From positions 441,501 through 505,500 of the forward strand of contig BDSI01000077.1 of the NCBI GenBank assembly GCA_003117195.1: a stretch of DNA of 64,000 nt. Reading direction: 5' to 3'. Shown piece after piece: positions 38,401-48,382 of the stretch (positions are counted from its first letter, which is position 1; every line of letters starts with the position of its first letter). This stretch comes from Eudorina sp. 2006-703-Eu-15 (Eukaryota > Chlorophyta > Chlorophyceae > Chlamydomonadales > Volvocaceae). Below the pieces are notes generated by a model. That model was not told the DNA's origin and made no database searches. It worked only from the letters and a program-made list of their open reading frames with translations. The position numbers and the translations under genes were made by a program.

Positions 38401-41400
38401 TGCATGTGCATGTGCATGTGCATGGAAGACTGCAGTGTGGGTGGGTGGGTGGGTTGGACGGCGGCGTCAACCGACCGGAATACTACGCAATCGGTGATGT
38501 TCCGCGATTTCGCTGTCTTCATGACAAAAGTGGATGGGTGGGTGGGTCCGTGGATGCTGTATCAAGAGGTATGGGGTGTGTCCGAGGCGGGGCGACGGGC
38601 GAGTGGGGAGTGCTGAGTGCGCCGGAGGGTGGAGCCGCGGAAGAGGAGACCGTGCAGGTATGGAGCCGGCTGGCGGCCCGCCCACCACCTCTCGAAACGG
38701 TGTACGGTGAAAAACGTACGGCAGTGCGGATGCCACGCGGAATCATCAATCGGAAGCGAGGAAGGCGGGAAGACGCGGGGGTGTTTGCGTACACCCCACC
38801 CGAACCCGTCGTGCGGCAGTACTGTACGGCGCCGGTGCCGTACCTAAAGTACAGCGTTGCGGAGGGCAAGTCGGTCGTGAGCCGCGGCGTGTGGGCGCAG
38901 CCGCGCAGCGCCAGCGACAGGGCGTTGGAGGCCACGCCGTTGAAGGTGACGAGCGCGGTGGCGGCGGCGGGGCGCGTGTCGGCGGGGCTGAAGCGCAGGC
39001 TCACCTGCACAGCAGTAGCGCCCAGCCGCGCAGCCGCACATTCAGAACTAGGCCGACGAATTTCTATTCGTCACGGGGGCGGGATGGGCCCAAGCTACGG
39101 CGCAATCAACGACGCCGGTATGGCGGCTGGTGTGCGGATGTCGCAGTGGAAGTCACACACTCCTGTTCTGCCTGCCTAAGAAACGCACACACACGCATGA
39201 TCAGGGTGCTTCCAGCCGAGCTCCTTCTTGGCCACACGCTTAGTCACCCAGCCCATCGCCGCCGAGCCATGGAGCGTGACTGCTCGGCCGTTCACGCGCC
39301 CCCCCTTTTGTCCATAAAGACAGCGAAACCGCCCACGCCCCCCCCCACCACACACAGGCTTGCGGCCCCGCCCCACCCCACCCACCAGCACGTGCCCCTT
39401 GGGCGGCACCACCCCCGCCTGCGGCCGCACGCTGAACAGCGGCCCCAGCGCGGCGGCCGCTCCGAAACTGTACGACGCCGGCGTGTCCCCCGAGTTGGCG
39501 ATGAGCAGCGTCTGGTATACGGCCTCCCCGGGTCGGCACGGCGGGAAGGCCACCTGCCGAGTGGACAGCTCCACCTGGGAGGCGGCGGGCCGGCACCCCG
39601 ATGAGCGGGAGGACGGAGGCGGCAGGTCGGGACCGGGAACCCAGGCCGCCAGGCAGGCGCGATGGGAGAGTCAGTCGGCCGATTGTACGTTTCGCCAGTC
39701 CGTCAGTCAGTCAGTCAGTCAGTCAGTCAGTCAGTCAGTCAGTCAGTCCGTCCGTCCGTCCGTCCGTCCGTCCGTCCGTCCGTCCGTCCGTCCGTCCGTC
39801 CGTCCGTCCGTCCGTCCGTCCGTCCGTCCGTCCGTCCGTCCGTCCGTCCGTCCGTCAGTCAGTCAGTCAGCCAATCGGTCAGTCAGTCAATGCGGCAGGC
39901 ACCAGACATCACCAGGCAGGACGGCAGGGCGGAAGGCGCCAGGCGTGCAGCCAACAGCACGTCTAGTATGGGCTCAACTGCTGTCACTGGTCAGGCGGGC
40001 CGCACCCCCGCACCCCCTCAAAAGCCGCTGGGTGGCCGCAAGGGTAACCCGCTGGGTGGCCGCCAGGGTAACCCGCTGGGTGGCCGCCAGGCACGGCTCC
40101 CACCTTTGGGCTGAACTCCGGGTTGGAGTGCAGGAAGGTGTTGCCCAGGGCGCGAAGCTCGATGGACCAGGAGGGCAGCATCTGGTGCTCCGAAACCAAC
40201 CTGGCGAGTGGCAACGGAGCGCAACACAAACACACACACACACGTGGTTTGTTGGTCGTTGCCAGGCAGCAGCAATGCTGCGCACGCAGCAACGCGGACG
40301 CCGTACAAGCCGCCGCAGCGACACCTCGCAGGATCGCACCACGTCGTGGACAGGGCCACTAGGGACCCCGCGCGTGGTGTCCAACGCAACGGATCCCACC
40401 TCACTCCCACTCGCAACCCCACCTCCACCCGGGGTCCCCCGCCCAACCGCACATCACTCCCAACGCCACTCCCAATTCCACTTCCATCCCCATTCCCACT
40501 CGGGAAGTCGGAATTCTCACGCCTCCGCCTCCGCCGCCACCGCCACGCACCTGAAGTTGCGCTGGCTCTTGACGTGCGCCACCAGCAGCAGCTGCTGCGC
40601 GAAGAACGCGCCGTCGCGCGGCGGCCGGAAGGCCACCTTGAACGTGGCCTGGCCGCGGGGCCGGATGTCGATCGACTCGGGGAACACCTGCGCGGCGGGC
40701 GGGCGGGCGGGCGGGCGGTGAGGTGAGGTGAGGCGTTGACCCATGGGTCAGTGGCGCGTGGTGCCGTTCCTCGGAGAAAGGACGCAGTGCCGGTGCGTGA
40801 CCGGCCGCCGCGGACAGCAAGCACCGTGACCACCGTGACCACCGTGACCTCTCGTCCGGGGCATCTCCAAGCCCCCGCGAAAGCTGACCCCCGCCCAGGA
40901 GCGCTTGAACCCTATATAGAACATACCCACTGCACGCCTGGACCGAGTGCGCGCGCCACCCCGTGGACCTCCCTAACCGACCCACATTGCCCACGACGTG
41001 AATGACCTTGCGAAACATTTCCTCAAAAGCCCAGATCGCGACGGCCCTCCCCGTGTGCCCCTCCTCCCTCCTTCCCCTGGGTGTGTCTGGGCTGTTTCTC
41101 TGTAACCCCCCTTCCCCCGCCCCCGCGCCGCGCCACCCACCTGGAAGACCTGCCGGGGCACCTCCCCCGGGCCCGCCCCCGGGTCCAGCCAGTCCGGCAC
41201 CAACACGAACGCCGTCAGCTTGGCGGGCGTCGTGTTGGTCACCGTCACGCTGCGGTACTCGGCCGCGCTCAGCCGCGAACACGACCCGAAGTCCAGCATG
41301 TCAGCGTCCACCACCACCGCGCCGCCGGGGTCCTGCCCCGCGAACACCAGCGGCCAGCCGTCGGGGCCCACCAGCCGCGCCGCGACGTCGCCCTCCTCCG

Positions 41401-44400
41401 GCGACACGCCGTCGGCGACGGAGGCCCCCAGGGTGCCGCCGTTCCCAATCGTGGTGGCGGCGGCGGCGGTGGTGGCCAGGGCGCCGGCCAGCTCCTGGGG
41501 CGGCGGTGACGGTGACAGAGTCGGCGGGATCTCGCCGGCGGCGGCGTAGAGGCCGGCGGCGGCGGAGGGCGGCCCAGAGTCGAGGTGGCCGTCCTCGACG
41601 GCGGGCGCGCCGCCGGAGACGCGAGTGAGGTAGCGCTCCACGTGGCGCTGGGAGAGCGGCGGCGGACGGGACTTGTCCGAGTAGGCGGTGGCGACCAAGT
41701 CGATTCCCTGTCGGAGGGCGCGGCGCGAAGAACGACGGAACGAGAGGACGGGAACGAGAGGACGGGACCGGGCGGGTTGGTGGACTGTGGGTGAAGTACA
41801 TCTCGTACATATTAGCTTGTGCGGTGTCGTACCTGCGGATCCGCGTCCTTGAGCAGCAGCGCCAGGCGGCGCCAGTAGTTGGCGGCCACGGAGGCGCGGA
41901 ACGTGATCGTCACGTGCGCCGTCGCCTCCGGCGCCAGCACGCCGCGCACGCGGCTGATCGCAAACACATCCAGCGGCTCCACCTGGAAGTCGTACGGCAC
42001 CGGTACGGCAGAGTGGTTGCGGATGTACAGCACGCGCGACGCGGTCGCGCCCACCGCGACGTTGCCAAAGTTGAACGCGCGCGCGGAGAGGGTGATGGTG
42101 GGTGCAACGGCGGTGCCGCGCAGGTTGAGCGCCACGCTGTTGCCGCCCAGCGTCCCGATGTGGAAGGTCTCGGAGCTGAAGGTGCCCGTGCTGCGCGGCG
42201 TGTACGACACGCGCAGCACGCTGTACTCCTCCGGGCCCAGCGTGCCCCTGCGGGCGCGGGCGCGAGGTGCGGGTGCGGGCGGGAGGAACGGTGTGGGTGT
42301 GTGTTGGCGGGGGAAACGGTGTGGGTGTGTTTTGGCGGGGGAAACGGTGCGGGTGCGGGCGGGGGAAACGGTGTGGGTGTGTTTTGGCGGGGGAAACGGT
42401 GTGGGTGTGGGCGGGGGAAACGGTGCGGGTGCGGGCGGGGGAAACGGTGTGGGTGTGTTTTGGCGGGGGAAACGGTGTGGGTGTGGGCGGGGGAAACGGT
42501 GTGGCCCGGTCGCAGCCCCCCTCCCTACCCCGCCCGTGTGTGTGTGTGTGTGTGTGTGTCCCACCTGGCGGGGCCCAGCGTGAAGACGCCGTCGTCGGGG
42601 CCGTCGGGGTCGTGTACGGCAGTGAAGTTGGCGGGAACCATGGAGTGGTTGCCGAACCGCACGACGCGCTCCACCCGCTGCCCCACCACCACCGGCCCGA
42701 AGTCCACCCCCGCCTGCTCGACCGACAAGTACGGGAACTTGCCGATGCCGGAGATCTGGGAGGGTGGGGCCGCCGGGTAGGAGGGTGGCGGCGGGTGGGC
42801 AAACCACAGAAGGGGGAGGCGAGGCATCGTCTGTCTTCATGGACGTAAGGGGCGGCATCGGCGGGCCCTAAGGATCTGGGTCGGGCTGCAAATACTTTCT
42901 GTCACCTCCTAGGTCAGCTCCATACCCAAGTCCTCATTCCAGCAGCTCCATTTCCAAGCCCTCATTCAGGTCCATGCCTGGATCCGGATCCAGATGCAGA
43001 CCCAGCCTTCCTTTCGGCGCGCCTCCTGTCGGCGCCCCACCCGCCTCACCTTGCATATGGCCGCCGCCCCCGACTCCAGCTCGCAGGCCGCGTTGGCGGT
43101 ATACGAGCAGGCCTCCGGCGGCGTGAAGGCCACCGTGAAGCTGAGGGCCTCCCCGGGGGCCAGGCTGGCGGAGGGCGGGTGGATGGCGAAGGGGGGTTCC
43201 AGCCGCCAAGACACATCCACCTGCGGCGACGGAGATGACGACAGGGAGGGGGCCAGGCAGGGGTCGGTGAGCCGCCCGCCCTCCGCGGGGCATGGGCGCA
43301 TGGCAGGCTGACGCCGACGGAGTTTGGCAGTGTGCGGCTTCACCCAGATGGGATTACAGACACGGGGGAGGGGGGCCGTGGCCGCAGCCCGACGCGGCGC
43401 CCGACACGCGGCGCCCGGCTCCACACAGCCGGCCACCGCACACCCGCTCCGCACACCCTACGTTCTCCTTTAGTTCAGTTCTTCAGGCACTTCGGCAGCG
43501 CGCGCGCGAGAGAGAGTGTGTCCCGTTCCCCCGAGTGTGTTCCTTGCACCTTCCACCCCCCCCACAGCCGCCGTCGCGCGTCCTGACATCCACCGCCGCC
43601 TATTGCTTAACCCCCTCCGCCATCCCCCTCCGCCATCCCCCGCCGCCATCCCCCTCCGCCATCCCCTCCGCCATCCCCCTCCGCCATCCCCCTCCGCCAT
43701 CCCCCTCCGCCATCCCCCTCCGCCATCCCCCTCCGCCATCCCCTCCGCCATCCCCCTCCGCCATCCCCCTCCGCCATCCCCCTCCGCCATCCCCTCCGCC
43801 ATCCCCCTCCGCCATCCCCCTCCGCCATCCCCCTCCGCCATCCCCCTCCGCCATCCCCTCCGCCATCCCCCTCCGCCATCCCCCTCCGCCATCCCCCTCC
43901 GCCATCCCCCTCCGCCATCCCCCTCCGCCATCCCCCTCCGCCATCCCCCTCCGCCATCCCCCTCCGCCATCCCCCTCCGCCATCCCCCTCCGCCATCCCC
44001 CTCCGCCATCCCCCTCCGCCATCCCCCTCCGCCATCCCCCTCCGCCATCCCCCTCCGCCATCCCCCTCCGGCACCCACCCGCACATCGCCCGAGTTCCTG
44101 ACCACCAGCGGCGCGGTGACGGTCTCCTTGGTGGGGGTGAACCCAAAGTCCAGGGAGGGGGGCACCTGCGAGAGACAGTCGCGAGCCAGCGCATGGAACA
44201 CATCAGTACGCAGTACGCCATCGACCGCCCACTCGTCGTTGTTGTTACGGCACATGTTGTTATGGGTGAGGCGGGAGCGGCTGCGGGAGGGCTAAGCGAC
44301 GGCCGGTGCGCCCGAGCCCTCCAGCCATCGTTCCTGACCTCCATCGCCCGCCAGTGAATGCAGCAAGCCGGCCAAACAGGGGTGGGTTGCCTTATCTTTT

Positions 44401-47362
44401 CATTAGAACCCCCGTCCAGGAGCGCGACTCGTGAGAGATGGCCACACCGGCACCCCACACGGCGCGTGCGTGATGGACTCGCCCCGGGGAAGACAAGCCC
44501 GGGCGAAGCCATCACACACGCGCCGTGTGGGGTCAACCCCGTCGGTGCTTCTGCCTTAACCTCCCACGCCTCTCGGGCCCCCTGCAGCAGGGCCCCTCCA
44601 CTTCCAGGCCCCCACGGAACGTACAGCCCCGCCGCCCCTCGGGTTGCGGTCCCAGCACTTGCGCGCCGGTGTCAGCGGCGCCCTGATCGCTTTTCGGGGG
44701 CTGCTGCTCGGCCCGGCGGTCGGCACAGCGGCGGCTTCCCGAGGCGGGCTGCTGTGCTGCTGTGCTTTGCCCAGCGCGCCTCCACACACGTGCAGCGCGT
44801 GCGCCTGCTATTCGTACGTCAGTCCGTACGACAGTAGTGGCGGATCGGAGTCAGCGGCCAAACAGGGGCCGCGTTGCGACGTCGCCGCAACCTGTGACGC
44901 CGGCCAGCTGCTGGGTGTTCTGCGATCTGATGACCCGGCCGCCGCCAAGGCCTTACGGCCGCCAGGGCCTTACGGCCACCAGGGCCTTACAGCAGCCAGG
45001 GCTGGCCAGCGGACAGCGGGTGACGGGCGCTGTCCGCCCCCATGTCGGTCGCTGTCCGCCGCGGCGCCTGGCCAGGTCGGAGGTGCCAGCGAGGCGCCGG
45101 CAGCGGTGGCGTCGCCCACGGCAGCTACCGCCAAGAGCTCCGTCTCCTCTGCATTGGGTGGCTCTGTGGACCCCCACGACGGACGATGAGGGCCCCTGTC
45201 GGCCCGTCCGCGCATCGGGCTCCCCCCGCCGGAGGGAGGGACATTCTCCCCCGGGCGGGGCGACCCGGGCGGGGCGACGCTGTCTTGATTGCCGTACGGA
45301 GCGACCCTAGATCCCTGGAGCCCTCCTCCCGCTGATCTCCGAGACGGGTCCTAGCCACGACCGCGGGCTGGACGGGTGCCCCTCCACCAGCCGCTGATGT
45401 TGCTTCTGCTGCTGTCTGCTGCTGTCTGCTGCTGCTGTCTGCTACTGCTGGCTGCGGCGACTTCAGCGACGACGGGCCATTGGCCGTGCTGGCCTGGGCC
45501 GCCTGGGAGCTTCCTTCCCCAAGGCTCCCGCTGCTGGTGCCGCCGCCAGGAAGCCCAGCCGTTCGGAGGCGGTACCGCCTGCCGCTGCGCGTCGGGCTAG
45601 CTTCGCCCGGGCTGCCGTCAGCGACGCCCGCCTGGTTCGCCAGGACGTCAGCACCCGTCGGGTGGCCGTCATCATCAGCGCCAAGGCTGTTCCTGCGGCT
45701 GCTGCGGCACGTCTGTCGGCCCCCGGCGCCGCCTTCCGGCGCCCTGATGCCGCCGCCGGCGCCGCGTGCCGCCGTCATCTTTTGCCGGGGGTAATGCTGC
45801 TGGAGGTTGTGCTGCCATCCCCTTCATGCCGCGCGCATACAGCGCCCTGCCAGCAATGCTGAGCTCCGTCGCCGTACAAACTCCCAACCGCCGCACCTGC
45901 CTGTACCCAAGGACCACCCTGCCGCGGGGTGCACCTCCTTCACGCACATCTCTCACCGGGGCGAAGGGCGCACGGATCCGCCCGAGTCCGCGGACCCGGT
46001 TTGGCCCCCAGGTTCACCCTGGCCCCTTCCCCTGCTGAACCCCCCCTCATCCTCCGTCCGCCCCCCTCCGCCCCTCCCTCCCCCGGCATGAGGCCTCCCT
46101 AATGACCGCCCGTCCCACCTCGATGTGGGTCATTGGCGTGTAGGCGTGCACCGGCACCGTGAAGGAAGCGTTGCCCACGAAGAGCTCAATGCTGTCCGAG
46201 TAGTGTTGCAGCTTGAGGGGCCGGAACACCACCTGCAGGAGATTGTGGGGCAGTTGCGTCAGGGCGGGGTGCGGCATGGCATGGGAGTTTGGTGGGACAC
46301 CCATGGCAGCAGGGCCGGGGGGAGGACAATCGCTGGGCATGGTAAGCGGGGGGGAGCCGGGCGGCCTCAGCGCCCTGCACTGAACCGGAGATTAAATGCA
46401 ACACGCCAACGATCCAGTGGGTGCGATGAAGTTCCTGCGGGCTGTCCCGCCGGTCCTCTGACGCTGCGGCGCTGGTCACTGCATGAGCCCCATGCAACGA
46501 TGGACCCTGCTGCCGGTCACATCGGCAACAGGTGGCGCAGCATCCCGTTAACCACAGGCCGCCGCACGCCACGAAGGCAAAGACCGTGCCCGGAGGCGCA
46601 CCGAACCGGCATTGCGAGCGCAGCACCCAAGGCCTTGGTTGGGAGACCGTGTTGGTTGGGAGCCACCCACCGACCCACGTTGATGGGGTGACTACCGAGC
46701 CACCCCATCCAGCCGACGCCACGAACCAAGTCCACTCACGGGTGGTTAGCCACTGCGGGGATACACCGGCGGTTCACGGCCCCTCCCCCCGAACGCGCCC
46801 CGACATCCCCCGCGCCTACCTTGAGCGGCTGGCTCATCCCCGGTCGGAGTTTGAAAGGCTCCGGGAAGTCCATGGAGAATGCTTTGCTGGTGGGCTGCTT
46901 GAAGCGCATTTTTAGCACCGAGGTGCTAACGTTCTTAACCACCAGCTGCTTGATGTACTCCGTCCCGGGGTTCCAGTGCCGCCATTCGAGCTGCTCTGGA
47001 CAGTCTATCCCGAACCTGTGGGGCATTATATCATCAGATACGCATGCGAGCATCGCTCCCCAAGCTGCCGGGGCAATAATGGTGTCGAAGACATGCAGCA
47101 CTCGTCTGCATTCGATCTGGCATGCACCTAATCCAACGACCGGAGTCGCATAACCCATATTTGCAGATGCCGGTGTGACAGCCCTTACTTCTGGTTACAG
47201 CCATGCGTCAATTATCCTGTGTGGTACCAATTACTCCGTCCTATACTAATTCGACTGAAACCTGCGTCATACTTACATTTGTTTGCGCTGCTCCTTCGAC
47301 AACACGCCATAGGCCATGGCAAGTGTTGCAGTGGACTGCTGGTCAGTGCCCGTCGCCGGCAT
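32431..47362 (-). CDS. CFAP65: CFAP65 (FAP65) cilia- and flagella-associated protein, 17 exons, 2235 aa
   Basis: A flagellar central-apparatus protein built of ASH/MSP-type immunoglobulin-like domains, needed for motility. Exons (- strand): 47277-47362, 46820-47015, 46119-46232, 44079-44165, 43050-43220, 42565-42755, 41833-42247, 41141-41707, 40551-40687, 40104-40200, 39386-39574, 38844-39004, 37866-38337, 36517-37425, 35848-36132, 34920-35240, 32431-34740. All are GT-AG and in phase. An in-frame TGA 4-6 nt upstream of the ATG fixes the earliest possible start. An alternative ATG at 47317 has a better GCCATGG context. The N-terminus (LEWRHWNPGTEYIKQLVVKN, then VVFRPLKLQHYSDSIELF) and the following domains (VPPSLDFGFTPTKETV, ISGIGKFPYLSVEQAGVDFG, FNFGNVAVGATASRVLYI) match the family in order. 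The long last exon is disordered, with Pro/Ala runs and four PPSQVAS-type repeats. Length is near the animal orthologue (about 1900 aa) plus low-complexity inserts. Confidence 0.95.
35368..35511. repeat. (GTAG)n microsatellite, about 36 copies, in a CFAP65 intron
   Basis: A pure tetranucleotide array within the intron between exons 15 and 16. It reads as Tyr-Leu-Pro-Thr repeats in frames that are not real proteins. Confidence 0.95.
37650..37842. repeat. (CCCTCT)n polypyrimidine array in a CFAP65 intron
   Basis: About 190 bp of CCCTCT hexamers with two short interruptions. The + strand is pure pyrimidine, so the CFAP65 pre-mRNA would carry a polypurine GGGAGA array. It lies between exons 13 and 14, adjacent to the exon 13 donor. 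Confidence 0.95.
39699..39870. repeat. (AGTC)n-(CGTC)n compound microsatellite in a CFAP65 intron
   Basis: An AGTC tetranucleotide block is followed by a longer CGTC block and then AGTC again, so the two units differ by one base and the array is symmetric. It lies between exons 10 and 11. Confidence 0.95.
40024..40097. repeat. 24-bp minisatellite, three copies
   Basis: The unit GCTGGGTGGCCGCCAGGGTA plus ACCC is repeated three times just upstream (+ strand sense) of CFAP65 exon 10. Confidence 0.9.
42262..42505. repeat. [24 protein letters not shown] minisatellite in a CFAP65 intron
   Basis: About eight irregular copies of a GGCGGGGGAAACGGTG core alternate with GTGGGTGTG, GCGGGTGCG or GTGGGTGTGTTTT spacers, between exons 6 and 7. 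It is followed by a (GT)n tract at 42537-42559, directly beside the exon 6 donor. Confidence 0.9.
43614..44070. repeat. 13-bp minisatellite (CCGCCATCCCCCT) in a CFAP65 intron
   Basis: About 35 tandem copies of a 13-bp unit, with periodic 12-bp variants that lack one C. The variants recur every few units, suggesting a higher-order repeat. It lies between exons 4 and 5. Confidence 0.95.
44166..46118. other. Long CFAP65 intron 3 with hairpin and unexplained GC-rich sequence
   Basis: This is the longest CFAP65 intron (1.95 kb), and the flanking exons join cleanly in the family's expected order. It contains the inverted repeat at 44452-44533, short GCC(A/C)CCAGGGCCTTAC repeats near 44945-45005 and, on the - strand, an open frame 45778-45125 rich in Ser/Gly/Ala/Gln with no family motif. 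It could be a transposon remnant, but nothing proves this. Confidence 0.5.
44452..44533. other. Long hairpin-forming inverted repeat in CFAP65 intron 3
   Basis: The arms at about 44452-44488 and 44498-44533 pair over about 36 positions with three mismatches and one bulged base, around a loop of about 9 nt. The structure would form in the CFAP65 pre-mRNA and in any transcript of the opposite strand. An intronic small-RNA precursor or a miniature transposon are the main explanations. Confidence 0.65.
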
Positions 47363-48382
47363 TCTTCACGGTACTTATATACCTAGATTTATAAGCAAAT
47401 TGTGAAAGTCAAGGTTCGCGCCTCTAATGTTCAATACGCGGCTTGGAGTCATGACGGATTATCGCGGTCATACCTAAGAAGTCAGCATGTCATTCAAACG
47501 CATCGTGTACCTTGCAGGTTTCTTCCATGTTGTATGCAATGACTTGCACTCCGTGTTGCGGAACAGGAAACTTCGAAGGTCCTCCGTACAGTCGCTCTCA
47601 ATGCCGCGCCCTGCTTCCGCACTCATTCCATAGCGAATGTTACTACACTTCCATAATCCCAGCCACTCAGCTTTATATTAAGCGCAAGCGGGACTCTCAA
47701 GGATCCCGACCCTTGGGCCAGGCCTGTCCGCACTGCGTATAATGCAGGGCTGACATCTCAGATCCGACTGGTGGCGACAGGAAAAGGGGTCAGAGCCGCA
47801 AATTGGAAGCTGGTTTACGGACTGCAGACTCTCACAAAAGGCAGCTGCAGTCGCTGAAGTCGCAGATAACACATTCGGAAAACGTTCTTGGCCCATATCA
47901 CATGTCAAGCATGGCGATGGGAATCGGTGGCCTAAAGTGGGAACGACCAGACGTCCCGGGGACGTCCATGTCCATGTGCTATTATATCACATCTCGGCCG
48001 TAGCGCGGTACTTCGCTGCGAATGAAACGGCGGCCCTGCCGGCCGGGTCCGGAAGTCCATCGGCGTCCCCGTTCCGTCATCATACCTTAACCTCCGTCCC
48101 AGGTTTCCGCACCCAGATGTCTGTGCGGTGTCGAGCAGACGCCCGACCGTACCAACGGTGGTGTCGACTCCACTAGGTCGTTGCGCATAACCCCTCATCG
48201 CCACGTCCCCTCCCTTGAGTGCTCACACGCCCACCGCGAGAGCCCACGCCAGCCACCACACTATGCCGCACAGACTGTCTGCAGTACAGCACAGACGGTC
48301 TGCCGTACAATCGTACACCCATAAGTGTACGACTGACCTTGAGTGACCCGCACGACGACCTGGACACAAGGGCATTCAGATG
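47363..48382. other. Spacer between CFAP65 start and the SET-gene 3' end
   Basis: It contains the CFAP65 promoter and the 3' UTR of the SET gene. TATA-like motifs lie close to the CFAP65 start (47374-47396). No coding exon is seen. Confidence 0.55.
47374..47396 (-). promoter_or_regulatory. TATA-like motifs at the CFAP65 5' end
   Basis: On the CFAP65 strand, TTATAAAT (47387-47396) and TATATAAG (47374-47381) lie only 12-34 nt before the first ATG. If either is a real TATA box, transcription would begin at or after that ATG and the internal ATG at 47317, in good context, would be the start codon. Confidence 0.3.

Noticed and set aside
39360..40721. 453-codon + strand frame with Ser-Val-Arg-Pro repeats.
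   Set aside because: It reads through the AGTC/CGTC array and antisense of two CFAP65 exons, and has no motifs.
43292..44536. Long frames on both strands rich in Pro/His/Ser or Gly-Asp-Trp-Arg repeats.
   Set aside because: They are products of the 13-bp minisatellite in a CFAP65 intron.
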